In this document: in pieces, positions 18,801 through 27,655 of the stretch
Numbering within the stretch: position 1 is the stretch's first letter
Layout of the letters: each line of letters opens with the position of its first letter
Source: Hyphomicrobium sp.
Lineage (GTDB): Bacteria > Pseudomonadota > Alphaproteobacteria > Rhizobiales > Hyphomicrobiaceae
DNA: 64,000 nt
NCBI GenBank assembly: GCA_022843145.1
Contig: JALHOF010000015.1
Coordinates: forward strand, 21,175 to 85,174
Reading direction: 5' to 3'
Position numbers and translations under genes: made by a program
Notes under the pieces: generated by a model
Told to the model about the DNA's origin: nothing
Databases searched by the model: none
What the model saw: only the letters and a program-made list of their open reading frames with translations

Positions 18801-21250
18801 CTTGGCTGGGGCTCGACCCGGCGGCGCGCAATCTGGCGGTCGCGATCGAAGCACCCGAGAAAATCAAGTCCGGCACGACGCTGAAGCTGCCGGTCTCGGT
18901 CAAAGGGCTCGCGGCGGGCGAGGAGGCGCGGATCACCGTCGCGGCGGTCGATGCCGGTATCCTCAACCTCACGCGTTTCGAAGCGCCGGCACCGGATCGC
19001 TGGTTTGGCGCCCAGCGTAAACTCGGCGTGGAGCTTCGCGACTTCTACGGCCGCCTGATCGACGGCATGCGCGCCGAGCGCGGCAAGTTGCGCTCGGGCG
19101 GTGACGGCTCGGGCGGCGGGCTGACGATGCAAGGTGCGCCGACCGTCGAGGAGATCGTCTCGTTGTTTTCCGGCATTGTCCGGGTCGGCGTCGACGGCAA
19201 GGCGGAGGTGACGTTCGAGATGCCCGACTTCAACGGCAGCGTGCGGTTGATGGCCGTTGCGTGGAGTGCCGAGAAGTCCGGTCACGCAACCAAGGACGTG
19301 ATCGTGCGCGACCGTATCGCGCTCACTGTTTCCGGGCCGCGCTTCCTTACGCTTGGTGACGAGGCGCGCCTTGATCTGTCCGTTCACAATATCGACGGCC
19401 CAGCGGCATCCTACGCGGTGGCGATCGCCGAAGGTGACACGACGCCAAAGCCGGTCGCCGACCGTGTGCTCGACCTCAAAGCCGGCGATCGCAAGGCCGA
19501 ACGCGTCGCAATCAAGCCGGCCGACGTAGGCAAACTGTCGTATGCCGTGCGGATCACCGGACCCGACGGCATCGACGTCAAGCGCAAGCTCGGCTTCGAG
19601 GTGCTGCCGCCGTCCGGCGACATCAAGCGAACGACCGTTTCGGCGCTCAAGGAGAAGGGCGGGCGGATCACGCTGTCGCGCGATCTGATGACCGACCTGA
19701 TCCCGAGCCGCACGCGGATTACGCTCGGCGTCGGCCCGGTGGCGTCGCTCGACGTGCCCGGCCTCTTGACGGCGCTCGACCGCTATCCCTACGGCTGCGC
19801 GGAGCAAACCGTGTCGCGCGCGCTGCCGCTGCTCTACGTCAATGCCGTCGCGGCGCAGATCGGCCTCGGCGCGGACAAGGAGATCCGCACGCGCGTGCAG
19901 GGTGCGATCGACCGCGTGTTCGAAATGCAGGACGCGTCCGGCGCGTTCGGCATCTGGGGCCCGTCGTCCGCCGACCTTTGGCTCACCGGCTACGTCATGG
20001 ACTTCCTGACCCGCGCCAAGGAGACCGGATATCAGGTGCCCCAGAGGCCGTTCACGCAAGCGCTGGATCGTCTTCAGAACTTTCTCAGCTACGCACAGGA
20101 TTTCGAGAGCGGAGGCGAGTCACGCGCCTACGCGCTCTATGTCCTGGCGCGCAACGGCCGGGCGCCGATGGGCGAGCTGCGCTACTACGCCGACACGAGG
20201 CTCGACCGCTTCTCGACAGCGTTGTCGAAGGCGCAACTCGGCGCGGCGCTGTCGCTCGCAGGTGACAGCGAACGCGCTGCCCGCGTGTTCAAGGCGGCGC
20301 TGGCGAAAATGGACGAAACGGCAGCCGACGTCACCGCGCGCGCCGACTATGGCTCGGGGCTGCGCGACGGCGCGGCACTCGTGACGCTCGCCGCCGAGAC
20401 CGGTGTCGCCAAGATGGAGACGCCGCGGCTCGCGACGGTCGTTGCCAAGGCCTATCAGTCCCGTGCCCATACCTCGACGCAGGAGCAGGCTTGGATGCTG
20501 CTCGCCGCGAAGGCGCTGGGTGATCAGGCCAAGGACACGAAGCTCACGGTCAATGGGGTCACCCAGCCGGGAGCCATCACGCGAACGGTTTCCCAGAAGG
20601 AGCTCGACGCAGGCCTCACCATCGCCAACGAGGGTGAGGCGCCGGTCGATGCGGTCGTGACTGTCATCGGTGCGTCTCTGACGCCCGAGCCGGCTGTCGC
20701 CAAAGGCTTCAAGATCGAGCGCACCGCCTACACGCTGGACGGCAAAAAGCTCGATCTGAAGAGCCTCGCTGGCGGCGTGTCGGAGATCAAGCAGAACGAT
20801 CGCCTCGTCGTCGTGCTCAAGATCGAGGCCAAGGAGAGCGGCGGCCGGTTGTTGCTGGTCGACCGCCTGCCCGCAGGCCTCGAGATTGAGAATCCGCGTC
20901 TTGTCGAGGGCGGCGACATCAAGTCGCTCGACTGGCTCAAGGCTTCTGTGAAACCCGAGCACACAGAGTTCCGCGACGACCGCTTCGTGGCTGCGTTCAA
21001 CTTCTTCGGTCCGGGCGTCCGTCAGGAAGCGTCGAGCATCGAGGAGCCGGCGGGCGAAGGCGGGGGCGACGGCGAACCGGGCGCGGCCGACGCAACGCCC
21101 AAGGGCCCCGTTAGCACCGCCAGCGTCGCCTACATCGTGCGCGCCGTAACGCCAGGGTCGTTCGTCCATCCCGCCGCGACGGTCGAGGATATGTATCGGC
21201 CCGAACGCCATGCCCGCACGTCGAGTGGCCGCCTCCTGGTCAAGGAATAA
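15887..21250 (+). CDS. yfhM: Bacterial alpha-2-macroglobulin
   Basis: The product is 1787 residues, with an N-terminal signal peptide (hydrophobic core of Leu followed by AAAQ-VAA). It carries the thioester motif CAEQ at Cys1304 to Gln1307 inside YPYGCAEQT. Long beta-rich macroglobulin domains come first, a Gly/Ser-rich segment around 1060-1075 may be the bait region, and the alpha-helical thioester domain with WGPSSADLWLTGYVMDF follows. This periplasmic protein family traps proteases and is thought to guard the envelope. It is followed 4 nt later by pbpC, the usual partner. The length is close to the family norm. The start at 15887 fits the signal peptide. Confidence 0.95.
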   Translation: MRAASSLMLLLLLGVSPAAAQVAAPAPTPTEISASKSPGFTHPGVARDAARYEAFLKANWKPGKVKAAELRVAAEKQLASDPRAASRTYADAVVADDKNAQSWLGLARSLLAVTPDPNRSAERYDLPLNASGAAYRAVERATDTATKARALAVLGEALQRRSYWRPAIDAFRASLALADNTDARQRFDKLRSEHGFRMTDYKTESELATPRLCLQFSERLAGTSADLSKFVSLDGKEPQTISVEDRQLCLEGLAHGSRYEVKLRAGLPADIGEKLEKSVEIAAYLPDRKPMARFTGRAYVLPARGQQGIPITTVNTKSVDVEIYRVGDRNLAGLIQTGDLARQLSSYDLDNIRERTGQRVYQGTLDVTAKHNDEVTTALPIGEAVPELKPGSYVITAKATASTKREDGDDNLSTQWFIVSDLGLTAFSGEDGVAAFVRSLSDAKPVAGVAVRLVARNNEVLATATSDASGLVRFDGGLARGEGGAQPAILVAEKGAGDYAFLDLTTAAFDLSDRGVKGRDSPGALEAYLYAERGVYRPGEEINITGLVRDRAGKAAALPTTLIVSRPDGVEWKRLVLADQGLGGRLATLDIGGDAMTGTWRARLHADPKQPALASIAFLVEDFVPERLDMTLVPAASALKPEEAAVVKAEGRFLYGPPAAGLTLEGDIVVKPSSKDLAGFPGYKFGLADDKPSPVRKAIEGLPATGADGKAELLITLPPLPRTARPLEADLIIKLREAGGRTIERTLSMPVDLGQPRIGVKPMFGDKGAEEDAPAQFEIVLLDAAAKRAEAKNLAWTLYRIDTSWQWYSRDGSWTYEPVSLSRKAASGSLDVGAGGPAKLETRVAWGRYRLDVAGNGRDAPMTSVVFNAGWYGGEDKPDSPEMLDVALDKPTYNPGDIAKLRIASKLGGKALVTVLGSGVIATQEVDLPKGGGEVRIPVDASWGAGAYATALVYRPMDEAQKRMPGRAIGVAWLGLDPAARNLAVAIEAPEKIKSGTTLKLPVSVKGLAAGEEARITVAAVDAGILNLTRFEAPAPDRWFGAQRKLGVELRDFYGRLIDGMRAERGKLRSGGDGSGGGLTMQGAPTVEEIVSLFSGIVRVGVDGKAEVTFEMPDFNGSVRLMAVAWSAEKSGHATKDVIVRDRIALTVSGPRFLTLGDEARLDLSVHNIDGPAASYAVAIAEGDTTPKPVADRVLDLKAGDRKAERVAIKPADVGKLSYAVRITGPDGIDVKRKLGFEVLPPSGDIKRTTVSALKEKGGRITLSRDLMTDLIPSRTRITLGVGPVASLDVPGLLTALDRYPYGCAEQTVSRALPLLYVNAVAAQIGLGADKEIRTRVQGAIDRVFEMQDASGAFGIWGPSSADLWLTGYVMDFLTRAKETGYQVPQRPFTQALDRLQNFLSYAQDFESGGESRAYALYVLARNGRAPMGELRYYADTRLDRFSTALSKAQLGAALSLAGDSERAARVFKAALAKMDETAADVTARADYGSGLRDGAALVTLAAETGVAKMETPRLATVVAKAYQSRAHTSTQEQAWMLLAAKALGDQAKDTKLTVNGVTQPGAITRTVSQKELDAGLTIANEGEAPVDAVVTVIGASLTPEPAVAKGFKIERTAYTLDGKKLDLKSLAGGVSEIKQNDRLVVVLKIEAKESGGRLLLVDRLPAGLEIENPRLVEGGDIKSLDWLKASVKPEHTEFRDDRFVAAFNFFGPGVRQEASSIEEPAGEGGGDGEPGAADATPKGPVSTASVAYIVRAVTPGSFVHPAATVEDMYRPERHARTSSGRLLVKE

Positions 21251-21254
21251 CGCC

Positions 21255-23381
21255 ATGCGTCCGGCCTTGATCGGCAATGTCTTGAGAGCGGCGGTGGCGT
21301 TCGCCGCCGCTCTCGCCATCGTCGCCGCCGCGGGGTTCGGCGCGGCGCGGCTCGCCATGTCGCGGCTCGGTCCTCCGCCGATCGACGCGGCAGCGCCGCT
21401 TTCGACGACCGTCCTCGACCGCGAGGGACGGCTGCTGCGCGCGTTCACCACCATTGATGGCCGATGGCGCTTGCCCGTCGAGCCGGCGGCCGTCGATCCC
21501 CGGTACCTCGCCATGCTGATGGCATTCGAGGATCGCCGCTTCCGGAGCCACAACGGCGTCGACCCAGTGGGCATCGCGCGCGCCGTGTACCAAGCCGTGG
21601 TCCATCGCCGCCTGGTGTCGGGCGCATCCACGTTGACCATGCAGACGGCGCGGCTTCTCGAAGGCCGCCACGACCGCACGGGCCTAGGCAAGATGAGGCA
21701 GATGCTGCGCGCGTGGCAGATCGAGGCGCGGCTGACGAAAGACCAGATCCTCGCGCTCTATCTGCGGCTCGCGCCGTTCGGCGGCAACATTGAAGGCGTG
21801 CGCGCCGCGTCCCTCGCCTACTTCGGCAAGGAGCCTGCACGCCTGTCTCTGGGCGAGTCCGCTTTGCTTGTGGCACTGCCGCAGTCACCCGAGGCACGGC
21901 GGCCGGATCGTCATGCTGGCGCTGCTCGCCGCGCGCGCGACCGGGTGCTCGACGTCGCGGTGGCGGCGCGGCTCGTGACGGCGGCCGAGGCCGCGCGCGC
22001 GAAAAGTGAGATCGTGTCGACACTGCGGCGCGAATTTCCAAAGTTCACGCCCCATCTCGCGGAGGCCGAAGTTCGCCGCGCGACATCGAAAACCATCCAT
22101 ACCCTGACCATCGATCGTGACGTCCAGCAAGCGTTGGAGCAACTCGCGGAAGCACACGTCGCGTCACTCGGACAGAAGCTTTCGACCGCGATCCTGGCCA
22201 TCGAAAATGCGACCGGCGCGGTCGTGGCCTACGTCGGCTCGGCCGGTTATCTCGACGATGGCCGTTCCGGTGCGATCGACATGGTGCAAGCGGTGCGCTC
22301 GCCGGGTTCGACACTGAAGCCGTTTATCTACGGCCTCGGATTTGAGCAGGGACATGCGCATCCCGAAACGCTGATCGAGGACAGGCCGGCGCGGTTCGGC
22401 ACCTATGCGCCGAAGAATTTCGACGAGGATTTCCACGGAACGGTGACCATCCGGACGGCGCTCGCCAACTCCTACAACATTCCCGCAGTCAAGATGCTCG
22501 AGGCTGTCGGACCGCAACGATTGGTCGGCCGCTTCCAGCGCGCTGGCGTTGCGCCCGTGTTGCCGGACGGCGCGGAGCCGACGCTAGCGGTAGCGCTCGG
22601 CGGCGTCGGCTTCCGGGTTGAGGACATCGCCATGCTGTACGCGAGCCTGGCTCGCGGTGGCGAGGTGCAGCCGCTTAAGTGGCGGCTGTCCGATATGGAA
22701 CGCGGCGACGCATCCGGGCAAGCTGCCGCCCGCCCGAAGCTCCGGCGCGTCCTCGAACCTGTCGCGGCCTGGTACGTCGCCGACATCCTGAAAGACGCGC
22801 CGCCGCCGCCCGCAGCCGTCGGCGGGCGCATCGCCTACAAGACCGGGACCTCGTACGGGTATCGCGACGCCTGGGCCGCCGGTTTCGACGGCCGCCATAC
22901 CATCGTCGTCTGGGTCGGTCGTCCTGATGGATCGTCGACGCCGGGACTGATGGGCCGGACCGCTGCGGCGCCTATCCTGTTCGATGCCTTCCAGCGTCTC
23001 GGCCCACGACGCGTTCCTTTGCCGCCGCCGCCCGCCGGCGCCATGACGGTCAGCGGCGCTAATCTCCCGGTATCGCTCAAGCGCTTCCGTGAGCCCGGTG
23101 ACGAGGTCGTGGCCGATGCCGCATATCGCGACCCACCGGTGCTGATCGCCTTCCCGCCCGATCGTGCGGAACTCGAAATCGATGCCAGCGAGCCCGACGC
23201 CGTTGTGCTCAAGGCCGAGGGTGGCGCATTGCCACTGACGTGGCTCGTCGATGGTGCGCCAATCAGCTCCGAACCGAACCGCCGCGAGGTCGAGTGGCAA
23301 CCAGGAAGTCGCGGGTTCGTCAAACTCTCCGTGATCGATGCGGCGGGCCGGGCCGACCGTGTGACAGTGAGGCTCAAATAG
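21255..23381 (+). CDS. pbpC: Penicillin-binding protein 1C
   Basis: The product is 708 residues from the ATG at 21255, four bases after the alpha-2-macroglobulin stop; an upstream ATG at 21210 would overlap it and is less likely. A transmembrane anchor lies near the N-terminus. The GT51 domain has FEDRRFRSHNGVD with Glu92. The transpeptidase domain has STLK (Ser352), SYN (406-408) and KTGT (529-532). The C-terminus, after the PPP region, looks like the BiPBP C-terminal domain (VLIAFPPDRAELE, LTWLVDG). It makes and cross-links peptidoglycan, and with the alpha-2-macroglobulin it is a well-known envelope repair and defence pair. Confidence 0.95.
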   Translation: MRPALIGNVLRAAVAFAAALAIVAAAGFGAARLAMSRLGPPPIDAAAPLSTTVLDREGRLLRAFTTIDGRWRLPVEPAAVDPRYLAMLMAFEDRRFRSHNGVDPVGIARAVYQAVVHRRLVSGASTLTMQTARLLEGRHDRTGLGKMRQMLRAWQIEARLTKDQILALYLRLAPFGGNIEGVRAASLAYFGKEPARLSLGESALLVALPQSPEARRPDRHAGAARRARDRVLDVAVAARLVTAAEAARAKSEIVSTLRREFPKFTPHLAEAEVRRATSKTIHTLTIDRDVQQALEQLAEAHVASLGQKLSTAILAIENATGAVVAYVGSAGYLDDGRSGAIDMVQAVRSPGSTLKPFIYGLGFEQGHAHPETLIEDRPARFGTYAPKNFDEDFHGTVTIRTALANSYNIPAVKMLEAVGPQRLVGRFQRAGVAPVLPDGAEPTLAVALGGVGFRVEDIAMLYASLARGGEVQPLKWRLSDMERGDASGQAAARPKLRRVLEPVAAWYVADILKDAPPPPAAVGGRIAYKTGTSYGYRDAWAAGFDGRHTIVVWVGRPDGSSTPGLMGRTAAAPILFDAFQRLGPRRVPLPPPPAGAMTVSGANLPVSLKRFREPGDEVVADAAYRDPPVLIAFPPDRAELEIDASEPDAVVLKAEGGALPLTWLVDGAPISSEPNRREVEWQPGSRGFVKLSVIDAAGRADRVTVRLK

Positions 23382-23498
23382 CACAGTGCAAGCGTGCTTG
23401 GGGTAGCGGCGCCCGGGCCATACAGTTACGCTCGGTCGACGAGACAAAGCAGATGACCGGCCCCGCTCGTTCGGGACCCATACAGCGACGAGTGCACG

Positions 23499-24611
23499 AT
23501 GCAGACACGACCACAGCCGCACAAGGCCGGACCATCTGGCCGAGTGACGCCGCGGCTTCTAGCCGTGGTGGCGCTCACGCTCGCTGTCGTCGTGGCGGGC
23601 TGCCGCAACGAGCCTGCCGATACCTTGCCAGCCCTCGGAGCGGACATTACCCAAACGTCGACGTCCGGAATTTCCTCCGGCGCGTACATGGCGGGCCAGT
23701 TCCAGATTGCGCATTCCCAGATTGTCGTCGGTGCGGCGGTGATCGCAGGCGGCCCCTACGGCTGCGCCGAGAGCTTGTTTGCCGATATGATGCCGGGTCC
23801 CGGGACAACGTTCCTCAACCTGTCGAAAGCGATCAACGGCTGCATGCTCAATGCGCTTCAGCTTTGGGGCGTCCCCAATCCGCGCCTTCTCGCCGATCGC
23901 GTGCGCAATCTGGCCCAGCAAGATCGAATTGACGGTATCGAGCATCTCGTGCGCGACCGGATCTACTTGTTTTCGGGCCGCGAGGATCGGACCGTCGTGC
24001 AACCCATCGTGACCGCCGCCGCCGAGTTCTATCGTGAGCTCGGATTGCCGATGGAGAACCTGCAGTACGTACGCGACAAGCCGGCCGGTCATGCATTCGT
24101 GACGGAGGACAAGGGCGATGCGTGCGAGCGCTCTGGCAAGCCCTATATCGTCGATTGCGACTACGATCAGGCGGGTGCGCTGCTGACCCATATATATGGG
24201 CCACTGAAGCCCCGCTCCGCTTCGCCCGGCGGCAGCTATCGCGAGTTCGACCAGCGGCCCTTCACGCGCGATCTCGGCGGCGACCACGGTCTCAGCGATT
24301 TCGGTGTCGTCTACGTGCCGCCCGCGTGCCAGGGCGGCGGCTGCCGGGTCCACATCGCCTTTCACGGTTGCGCACAGAACCGTGCGGCGGTCGGCGATGT
24401 GTTCGTCACCGATACGGGCTTTGCGCGCTGGGCCGACACCAACCGGTTCGTCGTGCTCTATCCGCAGACCGCGAGCGCGGCGTTCAATCCGCAAGGATGC
24501 TGGGACTGGTGGGGGTATACCGGCCGTGAATATCTTACGCGGGCAGGGCCGCAGATCGAAGCCGTGCATCGCATGCTGCGCCGGCTCGGCAGTCCGCGCG
24601 TGTCGTCGTGA
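23499..24611 (+). CDS. PHB depolymerase-like esterase lipoprotein
   Basis: The product is 370 residues. The N-terminus ends in the lipobox VAGC with Cys35. The alpha/beta hydrolase core has GISSG with Ser59 as likely nucleophile, an Asp163 after GRED and His198 in AGHAF, a plausible catalytic triad. A C-terminal segment has HIAFHGCAQNR, typical of the PHB depolymerase family, with extra Cys residues. It is likely anchored to the outer membrane or periplasmic face and acts on polyesters or other ester substrates. Enzyme class is firm, substrate is not. It stands alone 118 nt after pbpC and may be cotranscribed with it. Confidence 0.82.
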   Translation: MQTRPQPHKAGPSGRVTPRLLAVVALTLAVVVAGCRNEPADTLPALGADITQTSTSGISSGAYMAGQFQIAHSQIVVGAAVIAGGPYGCAESLFADMMPGPGTTFLNLSKAINGCMLNALQLWGVPNPRLLADRVRNLAQQDRIDGIEHLVRDRIYLFSGREDRTVVQPIVTAAAEFYRELGLPMENLQYVRDKPAGHAFVTEDKGDACERSGKPYIVDCDYDQAGALLTHIYGPLKPRSASPGGSYREFDQRPFTRDLGGDHGLSDFGVVYVPPACQGGGCRVHIAFHGCAQNRAAVGDVFVTDTGFARWADTNRFVVLYPQTASAAFNPQGCWDWWGYTGREYLTRAGPQIEAVHRMLRRLGSPRVSS

Positions 24612-24747
24612 TCGAGCCAGATCAATCGGGGGTGCGACGATAGCTGGCGTTCATTATGCGTCGAGGCCTCGGGTAAACTGATTTCGGTCGTGGCCAGACC
24701 AACTGGCTTAAGTCGAACAACAAAAGCGCACGACGGGGGAAGTCGGG

Positions 24748-25722
24748 ATGACGTCATTGCATTGGACGGACGGCCCCGTGGCGCGGTCTGCGGGATCGGG
24801 CGCGGTGCTCGACCGCATGACCGCCGCCGCCGCCGTCGGCCTGTTGATCGCCTGGGCAGGCATGGGCCTCGCCGAGTCGCGCCGGCTGGACAGCAGTTCC
24901 GCGTCATCGCCGGCTTCGGCTGCAGCGTCACGCGGGTACGCAGCCGCTGACCCGCCGGAAATGCTGATCGGAGCGTATGGCGGCAAGCATTACAACTACG
25001 GCAGCGATGTCCGCTTCCGGCGCTCGGGTACGGGCCCGTTTCGCGACTTCACGGTCAAGGACGTCGAGTGGGAAGGGCAGTCGTTCAAGCATCCGCTCTA
25101 CTACGGCGCGCGCGTTGCCCGTTGGGGGCATGGTGGTGAAGGTCCGGGCCGCTTCGGCGGGATGGTCGATTTCATCCATTCCAAGGCGATCGCTCGAATG
25201 GCGCAAGAGCTTCGCATGGAAGGCCGGCTCGACGGGAAGCCGGTTCCTGAAAAAGCGCGCATCGGCGACCTCTTCAACAAGCTCGAATTTTCGCACGGCC
25301 ACAACATGCTGCTGTTCACAGGGCTGATGCGCCTAGCCAGTCTTGCGCCGCGCGTTTCGCCCTACGTCGGCCTCGGCGCCGGCTTGTCGTTTCCGCACAC
25401 CGAAATCCATCTCAACAAGAACGACCCGACGCGAACCTACGAGTATCAGTTCACGGGTCCCGCGGTGCAGGGCCTTGCAGGCATAGAGTTCCGTCTCGCG
25501 CGCGTCTCGGTGTTCCTCGAATACAAGTTCACGTTCGCCAACTATTCCGCACCGTTGACCGGGCGCGAAGGTACTTATTTCCCGCACGATATCTATTTGC
25601 AGGCTCGCCGCTGGCTGTCGGGGCAATCGCCGCCCGGCGGTTACGCCGACACACGGCTGTCGAGCCATCAATTGATCGGCGGCGTCGGCGTGCGGATCGG
25701 CGGACCGGCCGTCGCGAACTGA
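24748..25722 (+). CDS. Outer-membrane beta-barrel, LpxQ-like lipid A oxidase
   Basis: The product is 324 residues with a long N-terminal leader; the hydrophobic signal sequence begins near residue 24 and cleaves near AWAGMGLA. The mature part alternates hydrophobic and polar residues as in an outer-membrane barrel. Features recall Rhizobium LpxQ: KDVEWEGQSFKHPLYYGAR, SPYVGLGAGLSFPHTE, and YEYQFTGPAVQGLAGIEF. LpxQ converts the proximal lipid A sugar to 2-aminogluconate using oxygen. A strong ggggga ribosome site precedes the ATG. It is longer than LpxQ, with extra N-terminal residues. The family is likely, the exact activity inferred. Confidence 0.7.
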   Translation: MTSLHWTDGPVARSAGSGAVLDRMTAAAAVGLLIAWAGMGLAESRRLDSSSASSPASAAASRGYAAADPPEMLIGAYGGKHYNYGSDVRFRRSGTGPFRDFTVKDVEWEGQSFKHPLYYGARVARWGHGGEGPGRFGGMVDFIHSKAIARMAQELRMEGRLDGKPVPEKARIGDLFNKLEFSHGHNMLLFTGLMRLASLAPRVSPYVGLGAGLSFPHTEIHLNKNDPTRTYEYQFTGPAVQGLAGIEFRLARVSVFLEYKFTFANYSAPLTGREGTYFPHDIYLQARRWLSGQSPPGGYADTRLSSHQLIGGVGVRIGGPAVAN

Positions 25723-25730
25723 TCGCGCCG

Positions 25731-26210
25731 TCATGCCCGATGATACGGATGGCCGGAGAGAATAGTCGTTGCGCGATAGAGCTGTTCGACGAGCACGAGA
25801 CGCGCGATGCCATGCGGCAGCGTCAATGAGCCGAGGGCCAGCCGTTGGTGCGCCGCCGCCAACAGATCGGGAGCGTGGCCGTCGGGGCCGCCGATCAGGA
25901 ACGTCATGTGCTGGATGCCGTCGTCCCGCGATCGTGCTAGCCGCCGCGCCAGCTCTTCGCTGGTCCACGCCTGACCGCGCTCATCCAGCGCGATCCGGTG
26001 ATCGGACACCGAGACAACTTTGAGCAGCCGCGCCGCCTCATCGGCTTTGCGCTCCGCGGTGGTCGCCGCGCGGCTCTCCGGCAACTCGACGATTTTCAGC
26101 GGCCCAAGCGCGAGCGCGCGACCCGATGCGTCGCAACGCACGACATATCGGTCGACGAGATCTCGCTCGAGATCCTTGAGCTTGCCGATGACGGCAATGG
26201 TCAATCGCAT
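25731..26210 (-). CDS. rlmH: 23S rRNA pseudouridine-1915 N3-methyltransferase RlmH
   Basis: The product is 159 residues, the usual size of SPOUT-class RlmH, which methylates pseudouridine 1915 in helix 69 of 23S rRNA. The SAM-knot features are present: FLIGGPDGHAPDLL, and the C-terminal LVEQLYRATTILSGHPYHR. It follows rsfS downstream on the same strand with a 69-nt gap, the classical order. The start MRLTIAVIGK fits the family. Confidence 0.95.
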   Translation of the reverse strand: MRLTIAVIGKLKDLERDLVDRYVVRCDASGRALALGPLKIVELPESRAATTAERKADEAARLLKVVSVSDHRIALDERGQAWTSEELARRLARSRDDGIQHMTFLIGGPDGHAPDLLAAAHQRLALGSLTLPHGIARLVLVEQLYRATTILSGHPYHRA

Positions 26211-26279
26211 ATCATTGCCGGCGCCGCCGCGCGGTTCTTGGTCCGGCTCTGAGTGCCGAGGCTTTCAGTGCCCAGGCGC

Positions 26280-26687
26280 TTAATGCGACGTGTCGCCTGG
26301 ACGCTCCGCCTGCCACATCTTCTCGAGGTTATAGAAATCACGAACCTCGGGACGGAACACGTGGATGATGATGTCGCCGGTGTCGATCAGCACCCAATCG
26401 CAGGTCTTGAGACCCTCGACGCGAACCCGGCCGACGCCGCGCTCCTTGAGTTTTTTCTGCAGCTGGTCGGCGATGGCGCCGACGTGCCGGTCCGACCGGC
26501 CGCTGGCGATGACCATGTAGTCGCCGAGTGACGACTTACCTTCGAGATCAATGCTGACGAGTTTTTCGGCCTTGGCCTCGTCGAGCCAGAACAAGATCTC
26601 TCCGAGCAGTTCAGCGGGCTTTGTCGCGTCGGACACAAGCTCGCGCGGAGGCGTGCCTGTTCCGGCACCCTCAGTCGAGGTTCGCAT
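26280..26687 (-). CDS. rsfS: Ribosome silencing factor RsfS
   Basis: The product is 135 residues. It matches the RsfS/Iojap family with KLVSIDLEGKSSLGDYMVIASG, the CDWVLIDTGDIIIHVF core and YNLEKMW near the C-terminus. RsfS binds ribosomal protein L14 and blocks subunit joining in slow growth. It sits in the order nadD-rsfS-rlmH. The N-terminal 20 residues are a loosely conserved extension. The 211-nt gap to nadD may hold its own promoter. Confidence 0.95.
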   Translation of the reverse strand: MRTSTEGAGTGTPPRELVSDATKPAELLGEILFWLDEAKAEKLVSIDLEGKSSLGDYMVIASGRSDRHVGAIADQLQKKLKERGVGRVRVEGLKTCDWVLIDTGDIIIHVFRPEVRDFYNLEKMWQAERPGDTSH

Positions 26688-26898
26688 CGTGTTGTGATCG
26701 TCCTTTCGTCATCAAACCCATTTGGGTTGTCGCGCACGCGGAGCGGATCCTACGATACCCAGATTCCATCATGGCTACTGTGACACGTACTGCCACACCT
26801 GCAATTTATGCGCTCCGGCGGCCATCGATCAACGGATATTGTGAAGATAGCTAAGCAGCACAATGTGACATTATTGCCGATTATGTCGCGTCGTTGCA

Positions 26899-27582
26899 TC
26901 ATTTCGGCAACCTGAGTGGGCTTGACGGGACCGCAAGTCCGGCGTTCCGCAAGTCAGTCGACGACAACTCCGAGAGCCGTGTCGAAAGCAACGACCAACC
27001 CTCCCGGCCTTTCTGTCTTACCGGCCGGGCCAGACTTATCATCTCTCCGGCGCGCGTTTCGGGCAGGCGCTGGCCTGCGAACCGTCGCGCCGCCGGTGAC
27101 GCGAGTGCCTTCCACCGCCAGCCGGGCCGGTCGACAACCGCCATCGGCATCATCCGCGCGATGGCACGCCACCGTTGCCAGCGATGAAAACCCGCAAGGT
27201 TGTCAGCGCCCATGACCCAGACGAACTGCACACCAGGGTGTCGCAGCCGGAGAAATGCCAGCGTCGCGGCGGTATAGGGCGTGCCGAGGTCGGCTTCAAA
27301 ACCGGTGACGACCTCGCGCGGGCTTCGTGCGAAAACGCGGCAAGCTGCCATGCGCTCGGCGAGGTTCGGCAACTCACCGGTCGATTTCAATGGGTTGCCG
27401 GGTGTTACGAGCCACCAGATCCGGCTGAGCCCGAGGCGCTTCAGCGCCGTCTGGCTGACCGTGGCATGGCCGGCGTGCGGAGGATTGAAGCTGCCGCCCA
27501 TGACGCCGATGCGCTCGCCGGGAAAAGCCAGGGGCGTCTTCACTCGGATCGAGCCGAAAGGCGGCCTGCGGGAATTCTGCAT
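26899..27582 (-). CDS. nadD: Nicotinate-nucleotide adenylyltransferase NadD
   Basis: The product is 227 residues from the ATG at 27582. The open frame extends to 27900 but the extra part overlaps the start of the divergent plus-strand gene and is low-complexity, so the shorter form is chosen. The nucleotidyltransferase motif GGSFNPPHAGH lies near the N-terminus and SSTDLRNAG (an ISSTxIR-like motif) near the C-terminus. It makes nicotinate adenine dinucleotide in NAD synthesis. It is normally followed by rsfS, as here. Confidence 0.93.
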   Translation of the reverse strand: MQNSRRPPFGSIRVKTPLAFPGERIGVMGGSFNPPHAGHATVSQTALKRLGLSRIWWLVTPGNPLKSTGELPNLAERMAACRVFARSPREVVTGFEADLGTPYTAATLAFLRLRHPGVQFVWVMGADNLAGFHRWQRWRAIARMMPMAVVDRPGWRWKALASPAARRFAGQRLPETRAGEMISLARPVRQKGREGWSLLSTRLSELSSTDLRNAGLAVPSSPLRLPK

Positions 27583-27655
27583 GAAGCGGGCGTCGCTCGG
27601 ATACACTTGGGGTTGTGATTCGACCGCCGTGCAACAGCTCGTCGAGGGTTCGAAC

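Noticed and set aside
17201-20059. 952-codon open frame on the minus strand inside alpha-2-macroglobulin
   Set aside because: High-GC antisense shadow; low-complexity Arg/Ala composition, no ribosome site, and the plus strand holds a full family protein.
20120-21691. 523-codon minus-strand frame across the alpha-2-macroglobulin/pbpC junction
   Set aside because: Spans two real genes, no recognisable domain, typical codon-bias artefact.
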